64,000 nucleotides of DNA from Terriglobales bacterium (GTDB lineage Bacteria > Acidobacteriota > Terriglobia > Terriglobales > Acidobacteriaceae): NCBI GenBank assembly GCA_035573675.1, contig DATMAB010000025.1, forward strand, positions 17,812-81,811, written 5' to 3'. Position numbers and translations under genes: made by a program. Shown here one piece after another: positions 1 through 9,684 of the stretch. The stretch's first letter is position 1; each line of letters opens with the position of its first letter. The notes beneath the pieces were generated by a model. It was not told where the DNA came from, made no database searches, and worked only from the letters and a program-made list of their open reading frames with translations.

Positions 1-1221
1 TCCGCTCATGTGACCAACATCGAGTTCATCTCGCGCACCGCCACGCCGCACTCGTTGGTGCTGCTCGACGAACTCGGCTCCGCCACCGACCCGCAGGAAG
101 GCGCCGCCCTCGCCGTCGCCATCGCCGACCACTTCCGTCGCCTGGGAGCGCTGTGCGTCGTTTCCACCCACCACACCTCGCTCAAGGTCTATGCTGCGAA
201 CACGGAGGGCGTGCTCAACGCCGCCGTCGGCTTCGACGAAAAGACGCTGCGTCCCACCTACGAGCTGCGTCTCGGCGTGCCCGGTGCTTCCGCCGGCATC
301 AACATTGCGCAGCGCCTCGGTCTGAACGCGGAGATCATTGCTGCCGCCCGCGCCCGCCTCGGCTCGGACGCCCAGGACGTCGCCCGCTTTCTTGACCGCC
401 TCCACGAAGAACTGCGTCAGGCGGAAGAAGAACGCGCTCGCCTCGCCCGCCAGGAGGAAGAAGTCGCCCGCGAGCGCTCGCGCCTGGCCGCTCGTGGCAT
501 GGACGAGCAGCGCGCCAGGGTCCGCGAGCTGGAGAAAAAGCTGGAAGGACTGCTGCGCGATTTCGAATACCGAATCCGCGAGACCCTCTCCGCTGTCCAG
601 GACCGCGCCGCTTCGGTCAAGCTCTCGAAAGACGCCGACCGCCGCCTCGCCCGCCTGCGCCGCGAGTTCCGCGAGCAGTTCGATTCCGCCGTGGTCGCCC
701 ACTCCACCGGCGCCGACCGCGGCGACCCGCACGCCCAGCCGGCGCTGGTCCGCAACGTCGCCGAGGGCGATACCGTCAAGCTCAAGTCGCTCGGCCGCTC
801 GGGCATCGTCCGCCGCCAGCTCGACTCCGACACGTTCGAGATCGAGGTCGGGGCCATGAAGATGCGCATCCCGCGCAGCGACATTGCCGAAGTCGCCGCC
901 CGCGCTGCCGAATCGCCCGTCAAAGCCGCGCGCGCCCGCGGCATCGCCGTCTCGCTCTCCGAGGAAGATGCCGGAACGCCGACTGAACTCAACGTCATCG
1001 GCGAGACCGTGGACGAAGCCACCCGCCGCGTAGAAAAGTTCCTCGACCGCGCTTTTCTCGCCGGCCTTCCGCGCGTGCGCATCGTGCACGGTAGCGGTAT
1101 GGGCGTCCTGCGCAAGGCCTTGCGCAAGTACCTCGAGCAGCACCCGCACGTGGCTTCCATCGCCGAACCCCCGCAGAACGAGGGTGGGGCAGGTGCGACC
1201 GTCGTGGAGTTACGAGTGTAG
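1..1221 (+). CDS. mutS2: Endonuclease MutS2, C-terminal part (5' end outside window)
   Basis: The reading frame is open from base 1, so this is the 3' part of a larger gene. The first residues hold the Walker B region of a MutS-type ATPase (LVLLDELGSATDPQEGAAL), followed by the ABC-signature side of the domain. A Glu/Arg-rich coiled coil (about residues 125-210) and a KOW-like linker (EGDTVKLKSLGRSGIV) come next. A C-terminal Smr domain follows (LNVIGETVDEA and the HGSGMG motif, last 80 residues). The order ATPase, coiled coil, Smr is that of MutS2, not mismatch-repair MutS, which lacks Smr. MutS2 proteins act on branched DNA and on stalled or collided ribosomes. The Smr loop reads NVIGE where many members have LDLRG, so nuclease activity cannot be assumed. 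Confidence 0.93.
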   Translation, partial: SAHVTNIEFISRTATPHSLVLLDELGSATDPQEGAALAVAIADHFRRLGALCVVSTHHTSLKVYAANTEGVLNAAVGFDEKTLRPTYELRLGVPGASAGINIAQRLGLNAEIIAAARARLGSDAQDVARFLDRLHEELRQAEEERARLARQEEEVARERSRLAARGMDEQRARVRELEKKLEGLLRDFEYRIRETLSAVQDRAASVKLSKDADRRLARLRREFREQFDSAVVAHSTGADRGDPHAQPALVRNVAEGDTVKLKSLGRSGIVRRQLDSDTFEIEVGAMKMRIPRSDIAEVAARAAESPVKAARARGIAVSLSEEDAGTPTELNVIGETVDEATRRVEKFLDRAFLAGLPRVRIVHGSGMGVLRKALRKYLEQHPHVASIAEPPQNEGGAGATVVELRV

Positions 1222-1372
1222 ATACGCCTTGCGTTCGCAGTACAGTGCCGTTGACCTTCGAGCGCTGACCGATCCTTTGCTGCTGCAATGACGCAGCGCC
1301 AAAGGGCTCCTGTCGCGCTCTTCGCGGCTTCAAGCGCGACAAACGTGGCGCCGGGCGCTTCGCCGGCTGTCG

Positions 1373-1391
1373 CGCGGGCACCTTGCCCGCG
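1373..1391. terminator. Hairpin between convergent mutS2 and PLP-enzyme genes
   Basis: A perfect 8-bp inverted repeat (CGCGGGCA, 3-nt loop, TGCCCGCG) lies between two genes that converge. It is placed to stop transcription from either side. There is no strong U-tract, so termination is inferred. The remaining intergenic sequence (1222-1372) holds other GC-rich partial palindromes but no recognisable gene. Confidence 0.45.
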
Positions 1392-1399
1392 AAATCGTC

Positions 1400-2527
1400 C
1401 TAACCCCTCAACGCCCCCTCCACATCCGCCAGCAGATCATCCACGTGCTCCAGCCCCATCGAGAACCGCAAGAGGTTCGCCGGGGTCTTGCTGTCCGGCG
1501 GCTCGACGCTCTTGCGGTGGTCCACGTTGGAATGCACGCCGCCCAGGCTGGTGGCGCGCGTAATCAGTTTCAACCGCGCTGCGAACGCCAGCGCCTCTTT
1601 GGCCCCGCCCTTGATCTGCACCGAGACCAGCCCGCCGAACCCGCCCTTCATCTGTTTGGCCGCGATGGCGTGTCCGGGATGGCTCTTCAATCCCGGATAA
1701 CGCACCCGCTCTACTGCCGGCTGCTTCTCCAGGAACTCGGCGATCCGCAGCGCACTCTGCGCCTGGGCGCGGACTCGATAGGGCAGCGTCTGGATGCTGC
1801 GCAGCAGCAGCCAGCAGTCGAACGCCGAGGGCACTCCGCCGCCGCTCTGTTGCATCTTGCGCACGGCGGCGAACAGCGGGTGCCCTGCCTCGTGTGCCAC
1901 AATCGCTCCGCCGGTCAAGTCGCTGTGGCCGCCAAGGTACTTCGTCGTCGAATGCAAGACCAGGTCGACACCGAATGCCAGTGGATTCTGCAAAACCGGC
2001 GACGCCAGCGTGCTGTCGCACACCACAACCGCTCCCGCCTCATGCGCGATGCTGGCCGCCGCTTCGATATCCGTTATGCACAGCAGCGGGTTGGACGGCG
2101 TCTCGATCCAAACCAGTCGCGTGTTGGGCCGCAACGCCTTGCGGATCTGCTCCGCGTCGGTCATATCCACGAACGAGGACTCCAGGCCCCAATCCTTGAA
2201 GGTGCCCCGCAGGAAGAGCCCGGTTTCGTAAAAGACATCCTGCGGCGCGATCACATGATCGCCCGGCCGCAGGCTCTGCAGCACCGCCATGCTCGCGGCC
2301 TGCCCGGAGGAGAAGGCCGCCGCGTCCGCGCCTCCTTCCAGCGCTGCCAGGCACTCTTCCAGCGCTTGCCGGTTGGGGTTCTCGTCCCGTGCGTACAGGT
2401 AACCGCTCAGCCTGCCGCCGTCCTCACCGCGCTCGTACACGGTCGAGAGATAGATAGGAGTGGCCACCGCCCGGAACTGCGATTCGATCTTGCGTCCGGC
2501 ATGCACTGCTTGTGTCTCGATTTTCAT
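1400..2527 (-). CDS. Cys/Met metabolism PLP-dependent enzyme (cystathionine gamma-synthase/lyase family)
   Basis: A 375-residue fold-type I PLP enzyme of the Cys/Met metabolism family. Visible landmarks are the N-terminal YLYARDENPNRQALE segment, SSGQAA for phosphate binding, VVCDSTLASP with the PLP-nitrogen Asp, and HSTTKYLGGHSD with the Schiff-base Lys near residue 196. The C-terminal part ends in FSMGLEHVDDLLADVE. Members include cystathionine gamma-synthase, cystathionine beta/gamma-lyase and methionine gamma-lyase, and the sequence alone does not separate them. The ATG at 2527 is chosen because GGAGG sits just upstream. The frame stays open further upstream but without a ribosome binding site. 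No sulphur-metabolism neighbour helps to fix the substrate. Confidence 0.88.
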   Translation of the reverse strand: MKIETQAVHAGRKIESQFRAVATPIYLSTVYERGEDGGRLSGYLYARDENPNRQALEECLAALEGGADAAAFSSGQAASMAVLQSLRPGDHVIAPQDVFYETGLFLRGTFKDWGLESSFVDMTDAEQIRKALRPNTRLVWIETPSNPLLCITDIEAAASIAHEAGAVVVCDSTLASPVLQNPLAFGVDLVLHSTTKYLGGHSDLTGGAIVAHEAGHPLFAAVRKMQQSGGGVPSAFDCWLLLRSIQTLPYRVRAQAQSALRIAEFLEKQPAVERVRYPGLKSHPGHAIAAKQMKGGFGGLVSVQIKGGAKEALAFAARLKLITRATSLGGVHSNVDHRKSVEPPDSKTPANLLRFSMGLEHVDDLLADVEGALRG

Positions 2528-2652
2528 GGCGCCTCCACTGTTGCGGCTTCCCGGGTCTGCGTCAAGCCCCATCGGCCGGTTGGCATCGCATGTCTGCGGC
2601 GGGAGCCTATAAGATGTCAGCGGCATCCCATCGGACGCCGTGGGAAGGCAAC

Positions 2653-3132
2653 ATGACCCAACAGGAACTGGACGAAAAGCTGGCCGCTGTCGAGCGCGGC
2701 CCCTCCCTCATCGCAGCTGCCGTGGCCGGCCTTGACGACGCCACCCTGCGCTTTAAGCCCGCACCCGGCAAGTGGTGCATTCTGGAGATTCTCGGCCACC
2801 TGGCCGACATCGAAGTGCTCTATGGCTACCGTATGCGCCAGATGATCGCGGACAAAGAGCCCGTCATCGCGCCCGTTGATCAGGACGATTGGGCTCGCAA
2901 CCTGGGCTATCTGGAGGCCACCCCGGCGGAACTGCTGGACGCCTACCAGGCCGCCCGCCGGGCCAACCTCCGCCTGCTGCGCCGGCTCCGCCCCGCCGAC
3001 CTGGAGAAGGGCGCCTTTCATCCCGAGCGCGGCGGCAAGGTCACGCTGGCCGAGCTTCTCGGCATGATGGCTGGCCACGACCCTAACCACCTGGCCCAGA
3101 TTGAACGCTTGAAGCGAGAGGCGGGTAAGTAG
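2653..3132 (+). CDS. DinB-family four-helix protein
   Basis: A 159-residue protein of the DinB/YfiT superfamily. The pattern is PGKWCILEILGHLADIEVLYGYRM near residues 38-60 (first metal-ligand His in GHLAD) and a C-terminal MAGHDPNHLAQIERL, which supplies the other His ligands. These four-helix bundles bind a divalent metal through three His. Characterised members are thiol-dependent transferases or hydrolases acting on low-molecular-weight thiols, while many, like this one, have no assigned reaction. The start at 2653 follows GGGAAGG. It is divergent from the PLP-enzyme gene, and the 125 bp between them must hold both promoters. Confidence 0.8.
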   Translation: MTQQELDEKLAAVERGPSLIAAAVAGLDDATLRFKPAPGKWCILEILGHLADIEVLYGYRMRQMIADKEPVIAPVDQDDWARNLGYLEATPAELLDAYQAARRANLRLLRRLRPADLEKGAFHPERGGKVTLAELLGMMAGHDPNHLAQIERLKREAGK

Positions 3133-3165
3133 ATTCGTATCTCCCAAGAAGAAGACAACAGTCTA

Positions 3166-3195
3166 TTGACAGGGGGACATTCACCCCCTTACAAT
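3166..3195 (+). promoter_or_regulatory. Sigma-70 promoter with palindromic operator for the toxin-antitoxin pair
   Basis: TTGACA (3166-3171) and TACAAT (3190-3195) are separated by 18 bp, close to the sigma-70 consensus. The spacer holds a perfect inverted repeat, AGGGGG-N7-CCCCCT (3171-3189). A repressor bound there would block RNA polymerase. In type II modules the antitoxin usually binds its own promoter, so this is the likely autoregulatory operator. The first gene starts at 3207, leaving only a short leader. Confidence 0.75.
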
Positions 3196-3206
3196 GCTGC
3201 AAGCAT

Positions 3207-3482
3207 ATGAGTGCTCGGGCTAAGGCAACGCGGCCGAAGGTTTCCACGACCGTGGCGCCGGAGACCTTCGCCTACCTGCAGTCTTTGGTCAAGGGGGGAC
3301 AAGCCGCCAGCATGGCTGAAGCTCTCGACCTTACGGTCGCGCAGCTCCGCGAGCAGGAGCGGCGCATTCAACTTGAAGCCGCTACTGCGGCCTACTATGA
3401 CTCGCTTTCGGAAGAGGAAGCCGCCGAGCAGAAAGCCTGGGGTGAGTTCGCCGGGAGCGCTCTCGTGCAGGACGAGGACTGA
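3207..3482 (+). CDS. Antitoxin-like protein of a MazEF-type module
   Basis: A 91-residue protein placed directly upstream of a PemK/MazF toxin gene. The first 50 residues (KVSTTVAPETFAYLQSLVKGG, then SMAEALDLTVAQLREQE) look like a ribbon-helix-helix DNA-binding segment: a short strand followed by two helices. The acidic C-terminus (EEEAAEQKAWGEF, ending DED) would be the toxin-neutralising tail. The assignment comes from position, size and fold pattern; I do not recognise a named family. It ends 2 bp before the toxin start, so the two are probably translationally coupled. A palindrome inside the promoter just upstream is its likely target. Confidence 0.72.
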   Translation: MSARAKATRPKVSTTVAPETFAYLQSLVKGGQAASMAEALDLTVAQLREQERRIQLEAATAAYYDSLSEEEAAEQKAWGEFAGSALVQDED

Positions 3483-3484
3483 GC

Positions 3485-3856
3485 ATGCCCTTCTTGCGAA
3501 CGCCTGCGCGCGGCGAGATCTGGTTTGTTCAGTTGCACACCGATCCGCCCGAAAAAGGGCGGCGTCCGGTCGTGGTGATTTCCCTCGATGCGCGCAATCG
3601 CAATCCGCATGCCAGCACCGTGCTCGTAGTACCACTGTCTACGACGCCCGCGCGTGCTCCCAGCCACGTCGAGTTACCCCCAGGAGAGACCGGCCTGAGC
3701 GAGCTTTCCACCGCCCGAGCGGAAGACATCAGTTGCGTTCCGAAGGCGTGGCTCGTCGAGCCTCGCTCCGCTCTGCGCAGGTTGGGCGAGAATCGTTTAA
3801 GGGAAATCGCCGCCGGTGTGCAGCTTGCCCTAGGGTTTCCGTCGGTCGGTTACTAG
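3485..3856 (+). CDS. MazF/PemK-family toxin (mRNA interferase)
   Basis: A 123-residue PemK/MazF-fold protein. The hallmark N-terminus is RGEIWFVQL followed by KGRRPVVVISLDARN, with the catalytic-loop Arg in GRRPVVV. VLVVPLSTT and a Ser/Thr-rich segment before EDISCVPKAWL complete the SH3-like barrel. Family members are ribosome-independent endoribonucleases that cut mRNA at short sequence motifs and are held inactive by the upstream antitoxin. Length is normal and the N-terminal catalytic segment is complete, so the module looks intact. The cleavage motif cannot be predicted from sequence. Confidence 0.86.
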   Translation: MPFLRTPARGEIWFVQLHTDPPEKGRRPVVVISLDARNRNPHASTVLVVPLSTTPARAPSHVELPPGETGLSELSTARAEDISCVPKAWLVEPRSALRRLGENRLREIAAGVQLALGFPSVGY

Positions 3857-3949
3857 CGACCGGGGTGCTGTTATCCACAGCACGCTTGGCTAGAATGCGT
3901 TTCGCAACCGTGTGCATCCGCGTCGATCCGCGGTCAGAAACAGCAGCCC

Positions 3950-5758
3950 ATGCCTAACCCCGGCTCCCTCGCCGACACCGTCAAGCAGCAGGCGGATATC
4001 GTTCGCGTCGTCGGCGAGTACGTGAAGCTCAAGAAATCCGGGGCGCAGAACTACACCGGCCTCTGCCCCTTTCATAAGGAGAAGACACCCTCGTTCTCCG
4101 TCCACGCCACGCGCCAGTTCTACCATTGCTTCGGCTGCGGCGCCTCCGGCGACGTTTTCAGCTTCGTGCAGAAGGTGGAGAACATTACCTTCCCGGAGGC
4201 CGTGCGCGCCGTAGCGCAGAAGGCCGGCGTTCCCCTGCCCAAAGCTTCCTTCAGCGGGCCGGGCGAAGCCCGCGACGCCAAGCTGCGCGCCACCCTGCTC
4301 GACCTCCACGACCGCGCCTGCGCGTTCTTTCAAGATCAGCTCCGCCGTCCCGAAGGGACCGCCGCGCGTGAATATCTGGCTGGCCGCGGGCTGACCGAGG
4401 AGACCATCCGCGCCTTCCGTATCGGTTTCGCCCCCGATTCCGGCTTCCTCCTGCGCGACTATTTCAAAGGCGTTTCCGATGAGGAAGCCCTGCGCGCCTC
4501 CGGCCTGTTCGCGTGGAAATCGGAAGGGGCGTCGCCCGTGATGTACTCGCGTTTCCGCAACCGTGTGATGTTTCCCATCGCCAACGAAGCCGGGAAGATC
4601 GTCGCCTTCACCGGTCGTACGCTGGCTACCGACGAGCGCTCCGGACCCAAGTATCTCAACTCGCCGGAAACGCCCATCTATTCCAAATCGCGCGTGCTGT
4701 TCAACCTCGACCGCGCCCGCGAGGCCATCCGCAAACTCGACTACGCCATCCTGGTCGAAGGCCAGATGGATTGCATCGCCGTCGACGCCGCCGGCTTCCA
4801 CAACGTCATCGCCAGTTCCGGTACGGCTTTTACGGAAGCGCAGGTCCGGTTGCTGGCCCGTTTCACCCGCAACCTGGTGGTCAATTTCGATCCCGATACC
4901 GCCGGCGCTGCAGCCGCCGAGCGTTCACTCGCCCTGCTGGTCGCCGAAGACTTCCACGTCAAAGTTTTGACCCTTGAGCCTGGTCTCGATCCCGACCTGT
5001 TCCTCCGCCGCCGTGGCCGCGAGGCTTACGCTCGCGCCCTGCGTGAGTCGCAGAAATATTTCGACTACCTGATCGAGCGCGCCCGTGCCTCATTCCCCGT
5101 CCGCACGCCGGAAGGCAAGGTGCAGGCCGTGACCTTTTTGCTGCCGCACATTCACCGCGTCCCCAGCCGCATCGCTCGCGACGAGCTGGCGCAGGAGATC
5201 GCCCAGAAGCTGGGCATAGATTCCGCTGTCCTGCGCGAGGAACTTCGCCACGCGGCCGCCACCCGCACCGCCACGGTGCGTCCCGCGGCCGAGCCGCAGG
5301 TCACCGATGCCGAGCGCATCCTCATCCGCGCCCTTGCTTCCGGCGGCCAACTTCCCGTCGAGCCCGGCGGTAACCCTGTTTCTGAGCCTGCCGAGCAGCT
5401 TGATCCCGCGCGCCAGGCGCGCTTTGCGCTTTCAACCGAGGGCCTGCATGAAGGTCTGGCCTCCGAATCCCTGCTGGAGTTGTTGCTGCAGAAGGAAGAG
5501 GACGCCGACGCCCTGGCTCTCCCGCTCTCCGATTCCGATCGCAGCCTGCTGGCCGCCATCCTGATGGACGAGCGCGAGGAACTGACGCCCGAGCTTCTGG
5601 AGGGGGCCATCGAGGCCCTCCGCCGCCGCCACCTGGAGCGCCGCCGACGCCAGCTCAAGGCTGAGATCGCCGAGGCCGAGCGCCGCAGCGACTCCGCCAC
5701 GCTTAGCCGCTTGCTTCAGGAAAAAGTGGATATCGACCGCGTCCTCGCCACCCACTGA
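3950..5758 (+). CDS. dnaG: DNA primase DnaG
   Basis: A 602-residue bacterial primase that makes RNA primers for replication. The N-terminal CHC2 zinc finger is complete (C39, H42, C60, C63; CPFH and CFGCG). The RNA-polymerase core includes a TOPRIM fold with the acidic residues E270 (LVEGQMD) and D314/D316 (NFDPDTAG). The C-terminal 150 residues are helical and Arg/Glu-rich, as expected for the helicase-binding domain that would contact DnaB, encoded about 2.5 kb downstream. The start follows a region without a strong Shine-Dalgarno sequence. rpoD lies 266 bp downstream, the classical dnaG-rpoD order. Confidence 0.96.
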   Translation: MPNPGSLADTVKQQADIVRVVGEYVKLKKSGAQNYTGLCPFHKEKTPSFSVHATRQFYHCFGCGASGDVFSFVQKVENITFPEAVRAVAQKAGVPLPKASFSGPGEARDAKLRATLLDLHDRACAFFQDQLRRPEGTAAREYLAGRGLTEETIRAFRIGFAPDSGFLLRDYFKGVSDEEALRASGLFAWKSEGASPVMYSRFRNRVMFPIANEAGKIVAFTGRTLATDERSGPKYLNSPETPIYSKSRVLFNLDRAREAIRKLDYAILVEGQMDCIAVDAAGFHNVIASSGTAFTEAQVRLLARFTRNLVVNFDPDTAGAAAAERSLALLVAEDFHVKVLTLEPGLDPDLFLRRRGREAYARALRESQKYFDYLIERARASFPVRTPEGKVQAVTFLLPHIHRVPSRIARDELAQEIAQKLGIDSAVLREELRHAAATRTATVRPAAEPQVTDAERILIRALASGGQLPVEPGGNPVSEPAEQLDPARQARFALSTEGLHEGLASESLLELLLQKEEDADALALPLSDSDRSLLAAILMDEREELTPELLEGAIEALRRRHLERRRRQLKAEIAEAERRSDSATLSRLLQEKVDIDRVLATH

Positions 5759-6024
5759 CACGGCGTATCAAAACCAGGGCTAACACCCCCTTTTTCTGTC
5801 ACTTGAAGGAATCTAAACCACCTTCTGGCGCGTCTAATGGTGTAAGACCAAGGCGGTTGCCCCGTATCCCCAGAAGAGGCGGCAGGAGGGCGCGTAGTAG
5901 GCGCGTTCAGTTTTGTGCTAACATGATTGGGTTTCGTGTTTTCTCCGCGGCGACTCCATCTTCCCGGCAGTTCCTTGGTAACCGCTGTGCCCCGGCACGG
6001 GTGTCGCCGGGCACGGAATGAGGA

Positions 6025-7731
<1,707 letters not shown>

Positions 7732-7743
7732 CTGCCTATGAGA

Positions 7744-7826
7744 TTGTCATCCTGAGCGAGCGCCGCGACTGCTTTTCTGCCGTGCTTCTCCTTGGCGCGG
7801 TCGCGGCGCGACTCGAAGGATCTTGC
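7744..7826. repeat. Diverged copy of the GTCATCCTGAGCGA...GAAGGATCT dispersed element
   Basis: This starts with TTGTCATCCTGAGCGAG and ends with CGAAGGATCTTGCG, like copies near 30.0, 31.5, 36.7 and 59.5 kb. The interior differs, but an inverted repeat (GAGCGCCGCGAC against GTCGCGGCGCGACTC) keeps the hairpin architecture. It lies between rpoD and dnaB in a 485-bp gap. The rest of the gap holds a terminator at 8062-8095 and an AT-rich leader before dnaB. Confidence 0.7.
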
Positions 7827-8061
7827 GTTTGCTGTTCGAGCTCGCAAGGGTGGGGGGCACTTTTCCTCTCTCTTCCACAGCAAACCCGTGAACTTCACAG
7901 TTTCTTCACACCGTCGGCGCCGTTGGCTCTTGCCTCCAGCGTTCCCTGCGAGGCATCGTGGGCGCAACGACAGCGTGCGTAGCATTACGGCGCGTACTCA
8001 CTGAGCAGCGCGTCCCCGGCCCGGTTCGATAGGGAACGGCCGAGGGCTTCGCACCAGACAG

Positions 8062-8095
8062 CCCGGCCTGTGCGGCTGGCGCAGGCCGGGTTTTT
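8062..8095 (+). terminator. Rho-independent terminator upstream of dnaB
   Basis: CCCGGCCTG (8062-8070) pairs with CAGGCCGGG (8082-8090), with a few extra pairs towards the loop, followed directly by TTTTT. This is a textbook intrinsic terminator. It lies 330 bp past rpoD, so it either ends rpoD transcripts or ends a short untranslated RNA starting in the gap. Confidence 0.8.
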
Positions 8096-8216
8096 GTCGG
8101 CTGTCATCGCCGGACTTCCGCAGGGGGCTTCTTTTGAGAGCGTTTCATCCGAAGTTACTGGTTTCTTTTGGCATTTTTTGCTTGTAATATTGGTTTCGTA
8201 AATTCTTCGCCCCTGC

Positions 8217-9572
8217 ATGGCGACGCTCGACCAAAGCCTCGACCGCGGTCTCCCGGCCAGCGCCGACGCCGAACGCTCGGTGTTGGGCGCCATCCTGCTG
8301 GATAACTTCGCCTACAACCAGGCCGCCGAGGTCCTGCGCGCCGAGGACTTCTCCCTCGATTCGCATCGCCGCATTTACGCCCGCATGATGGACCTGAACG
8401 AGTCGGGCCGGCCCATTGATCTCGTCACTCTGAGCGAAGAGCTCGCCCGCCGCAAGGAACTGGAGGCAGTGGGCGGCGCCGCCTACATCTCCTCGCTCAC
8501 TGACGGCGTACCCCGCCGCACCTCCATCGAGCATCACGTGCGCATCGTGCGCGATAAGGCCATGCTGCGCGGCCTCATTCACGCCGCCAACAGCGCCATC
8601 GCCCGAGCTCTGGAGCAGGCCGATCCCGCCGAAGAGGTTCTGGACGCCGCTGAAACCGCCATCTTCCAACTCTCCGACCAGCGCATCAGCCGCGGTTTTT
8701 CCGGCATCACCGAGATTGTCCGTGACTCCTTCGGCTCCATCGACGCCCTCTACCAGCGCGGCCAGCGCATCACCGGCCTCGAAACCTACTACGAGGATCT
8801 CGACGGCCTCACCAGCGGCCTGCAGCCTTCCGAACTCATCATCCTCGCCGCCCGGCCCTCCATGGGCAAGACGGCGCTGGCCATCAATATCGCCGAGAAT
8901 GCCGCCGTGCGCGGCGGCAAGGCCGTGGGCATCTTCTCGCTGGAGATGTCGCGCGAAGCTCTGCTCCTGCGCCTCCTCTGTTCGCAAGCCCACGTGGATT
9001 CGCACAAGCTGCGCACCGGCTTCCTCGGCCGGGACGACTTCAAGCAGTTGGCCGACGCGCTGGGCCGCCTGGCCGAGGCGCCCATCTTCATCGACGACAC
9101 TCCCGGCATCTCCCTGCACGAGATGCGCGCCAAGGCCCGCCGCCTGCAGCAGTCCCAGGGACGGCTCGACCTCATCGTCGTGGATTACCTGCAGCTCATG
9201 TCCGCGGGCGCCGGCCGTCGCTATGAGAACCGTACCCAGGAAGTCTCGGCCATCTCCCGCGGCCTCAAGGGGCTGGCCAAGGAACTGCGTGTGCCCGTGC
9301 TGGCCCTCTCCCAGCTCAGCCGCGCCCCCGAAAGCCGCGGCGGCGACCATCGCCCGCAGCTTTCCGACCTGCGCGAGTCGGGCTCCATCGAGCAGGATGC
9401 CGACGTCGTCATGTTCATCTTCCGCGAAGAGGTCTATAAGCCCGACAATCCCGACCTCGACGGCCTGGCCGAACTCATCATCGCCAAGCAACGCAACGGC
9501 CCCACCGGGAAGGTCAACCTGGTCTTCTTGAAGAAGTCCACCCGCTTTGAATCGCGGGCAAGCGAAGGCTAG
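8217..9572 (+). CDS. dnaB: Replicative DNA helicase DnaB
   Basis: A 451-residue hexameric helicase of the replisome. The N-terminal helical domain (residues 10-110, SADAERSVLGAILLD) mediates ring assembly and primase contact. The RecA-like motor has Walker A (ARPSMGKTA, K218), DNA-binding and catalytic segments (FSLEMSRE; LIVVDYLQLM for Walker B), and the Arg-finger side (QLSRAPESRGGDHRPQLSDLRESGSIEQDAD). It ends with the usual VFLKKSTRFE strand. No intein is present. An AT-rich leader (8155-8205) precedes the ATG and probably contains the promoter, though no clean -35/-10 pair is visible. Confidence 0.96.
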   Translation: MATLDQSLDRGLPASADAERSVLGAILLDNFAYNQAAEVLRAEDFSLDSHRRIYARMMDLNESGRPIDLVTLSEELARRKELEAVGGAAYISSLTDGVPRRTSIEHHVRIVRDKAMLRGLIHAANSAIARALEQADPAEEVLDAAETAIFQLSDQRISRGFSGITEIVRDSFGSIDALYQRGQRITGLETYYEDLDGLTSGLQPSELIILAARPSMGKTALAINIAENAAVRGGKAVGIFSLEMSREALLLRLLCSQAHVDSHKLRTGFLGRDDFKQLADALGRLAEAPIFIDDTPGISLHEMRAKARRLQQSQGRLDLIVVDYLQLMSAGAGRRYENRTQEVSAISRGLKGLAKELRVPVLALSQLSRAPESRGGDHRPQLSDLRESGSIEQDADVVMFIFREEVYKPDNPDLDGLAELIIAKQRNGPTGKVNLVFLKKSTRFESRASEG

Positions 9573-9624
9573 CCCTGTTCACTGCCTAGGCTCCGCCCGC
9601 CGACTCCGGGGTTCGCGGAAACGT

Positions 9625-9630
9625 TATAAT
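9625..9630 (+). promoter_or_regulatory. -10 element TATAAT upstream of alr
   Basis: A perfect TATAAT lies 55 bp before the alr start codon, in the 112-bp gap after dnaB. A -35 at the right spacing is weak (CCGACT-like), so the promoter call rests on the -10 and the position. Confidence 0.5.
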
Positions 9631-9684
9631 CAGACTGCTCGGCAGCCGTTTCTCTCCGCTCCGCATCTCCTGACTTAGCGTCTC

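Noticed and set aside
7878..7905. GTGAACTTCAC upstream of dnaB as a further CRP-type site
   Set aside because: The spacing between half-sites is three bases, not six.
7985..8060. Possible tmRNA, 6S or tRNA-like sequence (a TTCGA-containing stretch and GCACCA)
   Set aside because: The arms around TTCGATA do not pair as a T-stem, and no acceptor stem or tag reading frame is present.
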